Source of the DNA: Sterolibacteriaceae bacterium | GTDB lineage: Bacteria; Pseudomonadota; Gammaproteobacteria; Burkholderiales; Rhodocyclaceae | NCBI GenBank assembly: GCA_025360425.1 | Contig: JANYCD010000076.1 | Location: 81,639-130,055 of the forward strand | Length of the DNA: 48,417 nucleotides | Direction: 5' to 3' | In this document: positions 29,492-37,081 of the stretch, one piece after another | Layout of the letters: each line of letters opens with the position of its first letter | Numbering within the stretch: the stretch's first letter is position 1 | Position numbers and translations under genes: made by a program | Notes under the pieces: model-generated | What the model saw: the letters and a program-made list of their open reading frames with translations, nothing else | Database searches by the model: none | What the model was told of the DNA's origin: nothing

Positions 29492-31201
29492 ATGCCTCGT
29501 CCCCCGGAGCGAATCCGTCTCGGCGACCTGCTGATCCAGCAAGGCCTGTTGACCGATGAGCAGCTCAAGCTCGCACTTGGCGAACAGAAACGCAGCGGGC
29601 GCAAGCTTGGCCGCATTTTTGTCGACAGTGGCTACGTTACCGAAGAAGGGATCGCCAAGGCGTTGGCGCGTCAGTTGAAATGCGATTTTGTGGATCTGCG
29701 CACCTTCAACCCGGATCCCCAACTGATCAAGCTGCTCCCCGAAGTTCCGGCGCGGCGTTTCCGTGTGCTCGTGCTGGGCGAAACAAACGGCATGTTAAAG
29801 GTGGGCTTTGCCGACCCTACGGACATCGCGGCCTATGACGAGGTCTCTCGTCTCGTCAAACGCGATATTGAACTGGCGGTGATCATCGAAAGCCAGTTGA
29901 TGCCGCTGCTTGATCGCGTCTACCGACGCACCGAGGAGATTTCGGGGCTGGCCAAAGAGCTCACCCAGGAGATGGGCGACATTCCCATCGAGTTCGGTGC
30001 CGTGCTGGGGATTGCTCCCGGTGCGGAAGAGGCCCCGGTTGTCAAACTATTGCAGACCGTGTTCGAGGAGGCGCAAAAAACGCGTGCCTCCGACATTCAT
30101 ATTGAACCGCAGGAAAAGTCACTGATCATCCGTTTTCGTATCGATGGGGTTTTGCATCTCCAGACTGAATCCGACAGCAAGATCGCTACTGCCCTGGTCC
30201 TGCGGCTGAAACTGATGTCCGGTCTGGATATTTCCGAAAAACGCCTGCCGCAGGATGGTCGCTTTGCCATCAAGCTGCGCGGGCAGACTGTCGACGTGCG
30301 GATTTCAACCATGCCGACGCAGTACGGCGAGTCAGTCGTCATGCGACTGTTGGCCCAGAATACGGGTTTGTTGGAACTGAATCGTCTGCACATGCCGCCG
30401 CACTTGTTGGAGCGTTTCCGCCAGGCGATCAGCCGGCCCTCAGGCATTGTGCTGGTGACCGGCCCGACGGGTTCGGGCAAGACGACGACGCTTTACGCTG
30501 CACTCAACGAACTCAATTCGCCAGAAAAAAAGATCATCACCGTCGAAGATCCGGTCGAATATCGACTGCCTGGGCTCAATCAGGTCCAAGTGCACGAAAA
30601 AATAGACTTGACCTTTTCCCGTGTGTTGCGCTCCGCATTACGCCAGGATCCGGACATTGTTCTGATCGGAGAAATGCGTGACCAGGAAACCGCAGAAATC
30701 GGCATGCGCGCTGCGATGACAGGCCATATGGTGTTATCGACCCTGCACACCAACGATGCATTGTCGACACCGATCCGGCTGCTTGACATGGGGGTGCCGC
30801 GCTACATGGTGGCGCTCTCTATTCAGATGGTACTGGCGCAAAGGCTGGTGCGCGTGATTTGTGAAAACTGTTCAGCGCCCTACACTCCGGCGCCGCATGA
30901 GAGAGAGTGGCTGCGCTACGAACTTGGCGATCAGGTCGATAGCCACTCCTATCGCCATGGGCCGGGCTGTGCGCATTGTTCCAACACCGGGTATCAGGGC
31001 CGACAGGCTGTGTATGAGTTTCTTGAGATGACGAACGCTCTCGTTGAAGCTGCCAATCAGGGTGATCCCAATGAGTTTATCCGCATCGGTCGCGAGCAAA
31101 TGGCCGGCAACACACTGCGCAAGGATGCCGTGCGCTTGGTGTTGGAGGGCAGGACCGCAGTCGATGAAGCCATGCGCATCAGCAGTCAACTGGAGGAGTA
31201 G
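29492..31201 (+). CDS. mshE: MSHA pilus extension ATPase MshE (GspE/PilB family)
   Basis: Hexameric motor that drives assembly of the MSHA pilus at the inner membrane. The 569 residues start with a MshEN domain of two tandem 24-residue motifs, 9-32 (RLGDLLIQQGLLTDEQ... fully conserved) and 38-61 (KLGRIFVDSGYVTEEG..., less conserved), the type known to bind c-di-GMP. The T2SSE ATPase core follows: Walker A GPTGSGKT (324-331), Asp boxes around VEDPVEYR, Walker B LIGEMRDQET, and a four-cysteine zinc module (CENC...CAHC) near 465-495. First gene of mshE-G-F-B-A. It is assigned to MshE rather than PilB or GspE by context. Confidence 0.95.
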   Translation: MPRPPERIRLGDLLIQQGLLTDEQLKLALGEQKRSGRKLGRIFVDSGYVTEEGIAKALARQLKCDFVDLRTFNPDPQLIKLLPEVPARRFRVLVLGETNGMLKVGFADPTDIAAYDEVSRLVKRDIELAVIIESQLMPLLDRVYRRTEEISGLAKELTQEMGDIPIEFGAVLGIAPGAEEAPVVKLLQTVFEEAQKTRASDIHIEPQEKSLIIRFRIDGVLHLQTESDSKIATALVLRLKLMSGLDISEKRLPQDGRFAIKLRGQTVDVRISTMPTQYGESVVMRLLAQNTGLLELNRLHMPPHLLERFRQAISRPSGIVLVTGPTGSGKTTTLYAALNELNSPEKKIITVEDPVEYRLPGLNQVQVHEKIDLTFSRVLRSALRQDPDIVLIGEMRDQETAEIGMRAAMTGHMVLSTLHTNDALSTPIRLLDMGVPRYMVALSIQMVLAQRLVRVICENCSAPYTPAPHEREWLRYELGDQVDSHSYRHGPGCAHCSNTGYQGRQAVYEFLEMTNALVEAANQGDPNEFIRIGREQMAGNTLRKDAVRLVLEGRTAVDEAMRISSQLEE

Positions 31202-31256
31202 ATATGCCTCCCCACGCTCGTGACACCAACTCGCTGCCCCCCGCGGGGAGGCGTAT
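31202..31256. repeat. palindromic interspersed repeat between mshE and mshG
   Basis: Directly after the mshE stop, arms 31202-31213 (ATATGCCTCCCC) and 31245-31256 (GGGGAGGCGTAT) pair over 12 positions with one T-G mismatch, enclosing a loop with GCTCGTGACACCAACTCGCTG. The GC-rich similarity may continue to about 31277 (CTTGGGGCGGCCC). The reverse strand reads like the intergenic repeat (CCTCCCCGCGGGGGGCAGCGAG...) that I remember from many Burkholderiales/Rhodocyclales genomes. It is probably a non-autonomous repeat that landed inside the operon; it could also form an mRNA hairpin that lowers or protects downstream message. Confidence 0.7.
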
Positions 31257-31286
31257 GCCCTCTTGGGGCGGCCCTGCGAGGTTATA

Positions 31287-32522
31287 GTGCCGGCATTTTC
31301 CTATCGCGGGCGCAACAGTTCCGGAGAAATGGTTCAGGGTGCGCTCGAGGGCGCTTCTTCCAGCGCAGTCGCCGACTTGTTGTTCGGTAGTGGCATTACC
31401 CCGCTGGAGATCAAGCCTGCCCCGGCCGGAGCTATCAAGACGGGGAAGTCTTCGGGTTTCAGCCTGGAACTGTTTGCCGAGCGCATCGAACATGTGGATG
31501 TGTTGCTGTTCACCCGGCAAATTTATACCTTGTTGAAGGCGGGCGTCCCGATCATGCGCGCACTGACTGGGCTCCAGGAATCCAGTGCCAACCAAACAAT
31601 GAAAAAAATGCTCGGGCAGCTCCGCGAAAGTCTGGACGGCGGCCGTGAACTTTCAATGTCCATGGCGCGACATCCCACGGTGTTCTCGGGTTTTTATCTT
31701 GCCATGGTGCGCGTCGGAGAATTGACCGGTCGGCTTGAAGAGGTTTTTCTGCGCCTGTTCGACCATATGGAGTTCGAGCGCTACATGCGCGAGCAGGTCA
31801 AGTCGGCGTTGCGTTACCCGAGCTTCGTGGTGGCGGCAATGGTCGTCGCGATGTTCGTGGTGAATATTTTCGTGATTCCTCAATTTGCCAAGGTGTTTGC
31901 CGGCTTTGGTGCAGAGCTTCCGCTGATGACGCGGATACTAATCGGGTTCTCGAATTTCATGGTGGCCTGGTGGCATCTGCTGCTGCTTGGCATGATCGCT
32001 GTGGCCATGGCATTTGTCGCTTGGGTGCGCACCACTTCCGGCCGATACAAGTGGGACAAGGTCAAGCTTCGATTGCCGATTGCCGGCAAGATCGTGCGCA
32101 AGGCGACCTTGGCACGGTTCGCCAGAAGCTTTGCACTCGCTTCGCGTTCGGGGGTTCCCATCATTCAAGCCATGACCACCGTGGCCAACACGGTTGACAA
32201 TGCCTATATCGCCGACAAGGTGGAGCGCATGCGCGACACCATTGAACGCGGCGAGTCGCTGTTGCGTGCGGCAATTATCGCTGACGTATTTACCCCGGTG
32301 GTATTGCAGATGATTGCGGTCGGAGAAGAGTCCGGCGCGCTTGACGACATGATGGATGAGATTGCCGGTATGTATCAGAGCGAAGTCGAGTACGAGCTCA
32401 AGACGTTGTCGCAGCAGATTGAACCGATCCTGATCATCATGTTGGGTGTCATGGTGCTGATTCTTGCACTCGGCATCTTCCTGCCGATCTGGGACCTCGG
32501 CAAGGTCGCGATGCATAAATGA
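31287..32522 (+). CDS. mshG: MSHA inner-membrane platform protein MshG (GspF/PilC family)
   Basis: Polytopic membrane protein on which the pilus grows, working with MshE. About 411 residues with two GspF repeats (about 65-190 and 265-395), each with a cytosolic helical bundle followed by hydrophobic segments; TM helices are near 165-185, 215-240 and 375-400. The frame is open from TTG 31263, but GTG 31287 has GCGAGG just upstream and starts MPAFSYRGRNSSGE, the usual GspF-family start. It lies just after the palindromic repeat, which may have affected its ribosome site. Confidence 0.93.
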   Translation: MPAFSYRGRNSSGEMVQGALEGASSSAVADLLFGSGITPLEIKPAPAGAIKTGKSSGFSLELFAERIEHVDVLLFTRQIYTLLKAGVPIMRALTGLQESSANQTMKKMLGQLRESLDGGRELSMSMARHPTVFSGFYLAMVRVGELTGRLEEVFLRLFDHMEFERYMREQVKSALRYPSFVVAAMVVAMFVVNIFVIPQFAKVFAGFGAELPLMTRILIGFSNFMVAWWHLLLLGMIAVAMAFVAWVRTTSGRYKWDKVKLRLPIAGKIVRKATLARFARSFALASRSGVPIIQAMTTVANTVDNAYIADKVERMRDTIERGESLLRAAIIADVFTPVVLQMIAVGEESGALDDMMDEIAGMYQSEVEYELKTLSQQIEPILIIMLGVMVLILALGIFLPIWDLGKVAMHK

Positions 32523-32523
32523 C

Positions 32524-32961
32524 GTGGAACACCAAAAAGGACTCGCCAATTTCGAGCTGGCCGTCATCGCGGTGCTGGTCGGCCTTGCCGGGCTTGTCTT
32601 CGTCGCGGTGGAAGCGCAGTCAGAGCGTTATGCGGTGGCGCTGGCCATACGCAACATGCGTACCGGCCTGCAATTGGCCATGGCCGAAAAATTGATGCAC
32701 GGCGAGGACGCGCAATTTGGCGAGCTTGCGGCGAGAAGTCCGCTGGAGTTCATTGGTCAGCCGGATGGAAAAGGCGGCGGAGCGCGGGGTGATTGGAAGT
32801 TTGACGCCGGAAGCCGCGAACTCGTCTATCGGCCGACGCTCCGGCTGGCCTTTGAAGGACGGAAAGAATTTCGCTGGCGCATAGAGGGAATCGCCGGTGC
32901 CCATGGGAAGATTAGCGGGCTCAGGTTGGCCGAGATTGCGCCCGGACAAAAAGGGCGCTAG
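32524..32961 (+). CDS. mshF: MshF-like pilus protein with prepilin-like N-terminus
   Basis: About 145 residues, single N-terminal hydrophobic helix (about 9-27) and a polar C-terminal part. GTG 32524, one base after the mshG stop, is the only good start in frame. The resulting N-terminus MEHQKG-LANFE has Gly at -1, a hydrophobic residue at +1 and Glu at +5, the class III signal pattern of type IV prepilins, although FTL is replaced by LAN. By position it corresponds to mshF. Function in the pilus is not established; it may be a minor pilin or an inner-membrane assembly factor. No strong ribosome site, so translation is probably coupled to mshG. Confidence 0.75.
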   Translation: MEHQKGLANFELAVIAVLVGLAGLVFVAVEAQSERYAVALAIRNMRTGLQLAMAEKLMHGEDAQFGELAARSPLEFIGQPDGKGGGARGDWKFDAGSRELVYRPTLRLAFEGRKEFRWRIEGIAGAHGKISGLRLAEIAPGQKGR

Positions 32962-33030
32962 AAGGAGAAAAGTGATGTATCCAGAGAGTGTGTTATTTTC
33001 ACGGGCAGGTTTTAGAGAGGGCAGAGAGCT

Positions 33031-33564
33031 ATGAATCCCAGGCACAGTGCATCCCAGCAGGGCTTTACCCTGATCGAGCTGATCATCGTCATCACCATCA
33101 TCGGCATCCTCGCCGCGGTGGCGATACCGCGCATGATCGATGCGCAGCGTGATGCCAGGACCGCGAAGGTCAACGCGATCTATGGGTCGTTGCGTTCGGC
33201 GACGGTGTTGGCGCGTTCGCGTTGCGATCTGGACCTGGCCAACCCTGGGGGGGTTGCCACGGCTGCCAATTGCACCGCCAATCCGCCGTTGGTGAACATG
33301 GATGGGCACTCGGTCAGGATATCGAATCACTATCCGACCGCCACCTTTGACGGCATCGATGTCGCCGCCGACATGAACCTCAATTTTGACGGGTTAATTG
33401 CCACCAATACCAGCGGTTCCAATCAAGGAGTTGTGGCCAATGGGCGATCCTACGACATCGCCGGCGGAACAGCGCCCCACTGCCGTGTGACTTACCTGGA
33501 AGCCGTGCTGATAGGCAACGCGATTCTGTCACCGTCAATTTTTCCCGACACAACCGGTTGCTAG
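33031..33564 (+). CDS. mshB: MSHA minor pilin MshB-like (type IV prepilin)
   Basis: Prepilin of 177 residues with an 11-residue leader (cleavage G11/F12), the conserved GFTLIELIIVITIIGILAA helix and a C-terminal globular domain with four cysteines (near 67, 87, 151 and 177). By location upstream of mshA and downstream of mshF it matches MshB, a likely minor pilin that initiates or caps the fibre. GAGAGGGCAGAGAGCT gives a purine-rich ribosome site before ATG 33031. A hairpin follows before mshA. Confidence 0.88.
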   Translation: MNPRHSASQQGFTLIELIIVITIIGILAAVAIPRMIDAQRDARTAKVNAIYGSLRSATVLARSRCDLDLANPGGVATAANCTANPPLVNMDGHSVRISNHYPTATFDGIDVAADMNLNFDGLIATNTSGSNQGVVANGRSYDIAGGTAPHCRVTYLEAVLIGNAILSPSIFPDTTGC

Positions 33565-33577
33565 CACGCCATGAATG

Positions 33578-33620
33578 CCGGCTTCTACACGTGATATCCG
33601 TCACAACAAGCCGGTGTTTT
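33578..33620 (+). terminator. hairpin between mshB and mshA, possible attenuator
   Basis: CCGGCTT (33578-33584) pairs perfectly with AAGCCGG (33608-33614), with a smaller GTGA/TCAC hairpin in the loop, followed by TGTTTT and then GCCGTTTTATT. It starts 14 bases after the mshB stop. Weak terminator features suggest partial read-through, or a processing site that lets the main pilin message be made and stabilised apart from the upstream genes. Confidence 0.4.
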
Positions 33621-33711
33621 GCCGTTTTATTGCCAATTAAGAAGTTTCGCCGGTGGTAAGATTCGACAGGGGATTTCTGTCTGCACATTAATTTTGAGGA
33701 GTAAAGAGCTT

Positions 33712-34083
33712 ATGCGCAACAATCAACAAGGTTTCACCCTGATCGAGCTGGTCGTGGTGATCGTGATTCTGGGTATCTTGGCAGCGACGGCGTTGCCCAA
33801 GTTCATCGATTTGTCGGGAGATGCACAAACGGCATCGACCCAAGGTGTTGCGGGCGCAATGGGTTCTGCAATGGCGATCAATTATGGCTCGCACAAGGTT
33901 AACTTATCGAAGGGCCAAGCTGTGACCGATTGCAACACGGGGGCGCTAATCCAAGGAGGTTTGCCGTCAGGCTACTCGATAGCTCCATCGGCTATCGCCA
34001 CCGACGCAACGGCGACCTGCACGGTCACTGGTCCGGGCGTCAGCCATACTGCAACTTTCACTGGATTGGGCATCAGCCCCTGA
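33712..34083 (+). CDS. mshA: MSHA major pilin MshA
   Basis: Structural subunit of the mannose-sensitive-haemagglutinin-type pilus. 123 residues: seven-residue leader MRNNQQG, then [32 protein letters not shown]..., the near-invariant MshA helix and [18 protein letters not shown] segment, and a two-cysteine loop (VTDC... ATCT). The C-terminus is rich in Ser, Thr and Ala (for example [11 protein letters not shown]) and ends GLGISP, compatible with O-glycosylation. The frame opens at 33619, but ATG 33712 with GAGGAG upstream gives the normal short leader. A strong terminator follows at 34119-34149, in keeping with a highly expressed last gene of the block. Confidence 0.92.
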   Translation: MRNNQQGFTLIELVVVIVILGILAATALPKFIDLSGDAQTASTQGVAGAMGSAMAINYGSHKVNLSKGQAVTDCNTGALIQGGLPSGYSIAPSAIATDATATCTVTGPGVSHTATFTGLGISP

Positions 34084-34099
34084 TGCCGAACGGCCTCAG

Positions 34100-35980
34100 C
34101 TAATTCTGTTGGTCCCATAAGACCCCGAGGTGGTGAACCTCGGGGTCTTTCTTTTTCGCTTCCGATAATGCGTAGCTGATGGCCTGGCGTTGTTGGCCTT
34201 CCCTGAACGCAAGGCCAACGGTGGTCATGAGTTCATCAGCATCACGGCCCCGGCCAGCAAGCAGGCGCAGCACCGCACAATGCGTAATGATGACCGGGTC
34301 GGGCCAGATGCGCATGGCTCTTTCGCAAACAAAAGCCTGATCGCGCGCCAGTTTTTTTTCTGGTTGCAATAGCTCTCCCAGCGCAATATTGGCGTAGGCG
34401 CTGAGGCCGGAATGGTTGGCCAAATGCACGACGACCTGCATCCGTTGCCGCCACTCGGCCTCCGACGGCATGCGTGTTGCTCGGTAGTTGGTGGCGTCAT
34501 CCAGCGCGCCATAGTCAAGCCGCAGCGGGATTAGCGCGAGGATTGCACCGGCGAGACCCAACCGCAGCAGGTTGCTGGAGTCAGGAAAAACGGTGATCTT
34601 CGACCGTGCTGCGATGGCTCCCGCAGCAAGCGCAGCCAGCCCCAGAAACTCCGCATCCCATAGCGGGTATTCCAGCATGCTGTGCAAGCCAATAATTGCC
34701 AAAACATCTACCGCCCACTGTTCCGCGCCCGCTTCGTCCAACTTGATTTGGCGTGCCCACCGCCAGAGCAGGAACAGACATACCAGCAGCACAGGCAAAC
34801 CAAAGTCGGCGGCAACCTGGAGCAGGGCGTTGTGCGCATGCTCGGCACCGGGATAAGTGATTGCTCCGGCAGGTGCTTTGGCGGCTGCCTCCACCATGCG
34901 CCAGGGAAAGTTGCCAATGCCGTTTCCGCTCAACGGGTGATCGGCGATCAAGCTCAGCGTGTCACGCCAGAGCGCAATGCGGGCGTCGCCACTGATCGAC
35001 TTGGACGACAATCGATCGAGGATGGCGACCGTATCGGCCGCTTGGCCGACAACGGGCCAGGTCTTGAGCGCGACACTGCCTGCGGCGAGGGCGATCAGGC
35101 TGCTCAGCACAAGTACGGTTCTTTGCCGAAAGGCATCCGAACCCGAACGCTTGCGGACTATCAATCCGACTGCCAGCAAGAGGAGTCCCTCCAAAATCGC
35201 CATCCTGGAGATTGTCAGTCCCGCGGTGAAGCCCAAGGCAAGCACTGTAGGCAACGCCGCACGCATCGAGAGACGACCTTGGGCCAACAGATAAATGGCT
35301 GCAGCAATTCCGATCCAGAGGTGGCTCGCCAGGAGGTTGGGCTGCGCGATGTTAGCGACAATTTGTCCAGTTGCCGCTGGAAACAATATGCCGCTCGGCA
35401 AGGGAAAATGGGTGTACTGCATGATTCCCAGCATGGCGCTGAGCAAGCTTCCAGCAAGCGCAGCGGTAGCCAGCGCGCCAAATAACGAAGCCGCACCCAG
35501 TTGCTGCTTGAGTGTTGCGCCGAGAATCAGCATCAGTCCGCCCCACGCAAGATAGCCACCTTGAAACAGAACGGCTTCGCGGTAAACGGGAATACCGGCA
35601 AGCCACTGGCCCAACACGATGAGCAGGAGAAAGCCCGGCAATGCCGCCAGTCCGGGGATGGCCACGCGCAATGGGCGAAACAGCGTGACTGCGAATGCGG
35701 CGGCGGTCCCAAGGAAAAACGCGGCCCATTCTTCGTAGAACGAAGGGATCGGATTGTGGTGAATCGGGACCAGAAACGGGACCGTGACCATCAGGGCGAG
35801 CAGTCCAAGGACTGTTGCACCAGGCAGGGCCGTTGATGCAAAGGAGCGACTCCACGACAAAAAGTGGTCATCCACAGTGATCAGCCCTTCTATTGGGAGC
35901 GACAGTCTCGGCGAGCCGGAATATTCGACATCGTGTCGCATGTCGTCGGGTAACTTTGCCTGCACGATGCTAACATCCAA
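34100..35980 (-). CDS. PglL/Wzy-family O-oligosaccharyltransferase (O-antigen-ligase-like)
   Basis: A 626-residue polytopic inner-membrane protein with about 10-12 predicted TM helices (about 52-455) and a polar C-terminal domain of about 150 residues. It carries Wzy_C hallmarks: GDARIALW and DHPLSGNGIGNF (331-358), EHAHNALLQVAADFGLP (380-396) and HSMLEYPLW (433-441, H433), the last strongly typical of PglL-like pilin glycosyltransferases. These transfer lipid-linked glycan to Ser/Thr of pilin in the periplasm. It converges on mshA, the likely substrate. The start is uncertain: TTG 35980, GTG 35965 and ATG 35941 all lack a good ribosome site. Confidence 0.85.
   Translation of the reverse strand: MDVSIVQAKLPDDMRHDVEYSGSPRLSLPIEGLITVDDHFLSWSRSFASTALPGATVLGLLALMVTVPFLVPIHHNPIPSFYEEWAAFFLGTAAAFAVTLFRPLRVAIPGLAALPGFLLLIVLGQWLAGIPVYREAVLFQGGYLAWGGLMLILGATLKQQLGAASLFGALATAALAGSLLSAMLGIMQYTHFPLPSGILFPAATGQIVANIAQPNLLASHLWIGIAAAIYLLAQGRLSMRAALPTVLALGFTAGLTISRMAILEGLLLLAVGLIVRKRSGSDAFRQRTVLVLSSLIALAAGSVALKTWPVVGQAADTVAILDRLSSKSISGDARIALWRDTLSLIADHPLSGNGIGNFPWRMVEAAAKAPAGAITYPGAEHAHNALLQVAADFGLPVLLVCLFLLWRWARQIKLDEAGAEQWAVDVLAIIGLHSMLEYPLWDAEFLGLAALAAGAIAARSKITVFPDSSNLLRLGLAGAILALIPLRLDYGALDDATNYRATRMPSEAEWRQRMQVVVHLANHSGLSAYANIALGELLQPEKKLARDQAFVCERAMRIWPDPVIITHCAVLRLLAGRGRDADELMTTVGLAFREGQQRQAISYALSEAKKKDPEVHHLGVLWDQQN
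34119..34157 (+). terminator. strong terminator of mshA, embedded in the convergent ligase gene
   Basis: AAGACCCCGAGG (34119-34130) pairs perfectly with CCTCGGGGTCTT (34138-34149) over 12 bp with a seven-base loop, followed by TCTTTTTC. It lies 35 bases after the mshA stop. The same bases, read on the minus strand, are sense codons for the last residues of the convergent oligosaccharyltransferase (KKDPEVHHLGVLWDQQN). The minus strand has no T-tract after the stem, so it should terminate only the mshA side. Confidence 0.85.
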
Positions 35981-36008
35981 CCGCGATGAATTTGGTCTGC
36001 CTCTGGGT

Positions 36009-36037
36009 TTGGATTCGGGGAAATAGGCGCATAAAAG
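36009..36037 (+). promoter_or_regulatory. possible promoter of the mshI-N block
   Basis: -35 TTGGAT (4/6) and -10 TAAAAG (4/6) with 17-base spacing, about 100 bases before ATG 36140. The gap from 35981 to 36139 must carry divergent promoters for the ligase and mshI; no better candidate is visible. Confidence 0.3.
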
Positions 36038-36139
36038 ACAATTGACCGCGATTCATCGGAGTGATTTCCGTATTGCGAAACGGCCTGCTCAGGGAAAATA
36101 AGTCGTTAACTTTTTGGAAGGTGAGGGAAGCGCGAGGGT

Positions 36140-37081
36140 ATGCCAGCCAAGAAAGACGAAAACGCAAGTGATGGCTGGACTTCAGTCACGTTTCCCGCTG
36201 GCCGTATCGAGGTGACTAAAGTGCACCTGCGTACCGGCGAGAAACCCGTGCTTGTGAGTTGGGACTTGTTCGCGCTGGAAAGTGAGGAGCTTGAAGCCCT
36301 GAAGCGCCTGCGCAGCGTCAAGCGCATCGGGCAGGAGCGATGTACGACCTTGCTGCGTTATGGCCAATATCAATTGTTGCAAACCGAAGCACCCGATGTT
36401 CCCCAAGCAGAATTGCGCGAAGCGATGCGCTGGCGTGTCAAGGAGTTGGTCGATTTTGCGATCGATCAGGCGGTGGTTGATGTATTGAACATTCCTTCTG
36501 CCAAAGCCGAGGCGGGGCGCGCATCGCAGGTTTTTGTCGTGGCGGCCAGCCATGCCCAGTTGACGCCGCGAATCCGCTTGTTTCAGGAGGCAAAGCTTCC
36601 CCTTCAGGCCATCGATATTCCCGAACTTGCCCAGCGCAATGTGGCGGCACTGTTTGAACAGGAGAACAGGGGCCTGGCAGTGTTGACCTTTGACGAAGAT
36701 GGCGGTCTGCTGACCTTGACTTATCAGGGAGAGTTGCTGGCGTCACGCCACATCGACACCAAGCGTGCTGAACTGGCCGCAGCCAGCGAGGGCGCAGGCG
36801 GTCTTTACGATCGGGTGCTGCTCGAAGTTCAGCGTTCGCTGGATAACTTCGAGCGCGCTCACAGCTATGCCACGATCACGCGCATTCTGGTGGCAGCCCT
36901 GCCGGGGGGCAATGCTTTCATCGACTATCTGAAGGCGAATTTATACCAACCGGTGGAGGTTCTGGATCTGGCCCAAGCGATGGATGTCAGTGCTGTGCCG
37001 GCACTGACCGATCCGGCGCGTCAGGCTGAAGCCTTGCTGGCCATCGGAGCAGCAATGCGAAGCGAGGCGCCGATTCAATGA
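36140..37081 (+). CDS. mshI: MSHA biogenesis protein MshI (PilM-like)
   Basis: A 313-residue cytosolic, actin-fold-like protein of the PilM/GspL type, part of the inner-membrane alignment complex. Recognisable pieces are EAMRWRVKELVDFAIDQAVVDVL (about 96-118), FVVAASHAQLTPRI and LAVLTFDEDGGLLTLTYQGEL (about 188-208). GAGGG precedes ATG 36140. Its stop overlaps the start of the PilN-like gene (ATGA), so the two proteins are probably made in equal amounts. Confidence 0.85.
   Translation: MPAKKDENASDGWTSVTFPAGRIEVTKVHLRTGEKPVLVSWDLFALESEELEALKRLRSVKRIGQERCTTLLRYGQYQLLQTEAPDVPQAELREAMRWRVKELVDFAIDQAVVDVLNIPSAKAEAGRASQVFVVAASHAQLTPRIRLFQEAKLPLQAIDIPELAQRNVAALFEQENRGLAVLTFDEDGGLLTLTYQGELLASRHIDTKRAELAAASEGAGGLYDRVLLEVQRSLDNFERAHSYATITRILVAALPGGNAFIDYLKANLYQPVEVLDLAQAMDVSAVPALTDPARQAEALLAIGAAMRSEAPIQ

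Noticed and set aside
29492-31201. Reading of the ATPase as PilB or GspE of another system
   Set aside because: The neighbouring mshG, mshA, mshL, mshM and mshN genes and the tandem MshEN motifs favour MshE.
31202-31277. Considered as a Rho-independent terminator after mshE
   Set aside because: The stem is long and GC-rich, but no T-tract follows on the plus strand and the downstream genes belong to the same system, so a repeat is the better description.
34682-35485. 267-codon open frame on the plus strand within the ligase gene
   Set aside because: The composition (Gln/Arg/Gly-rich) and lack of motifs mark it as a shadow; the minus-strand protein has clear Wzy_C motifs and TM helices.
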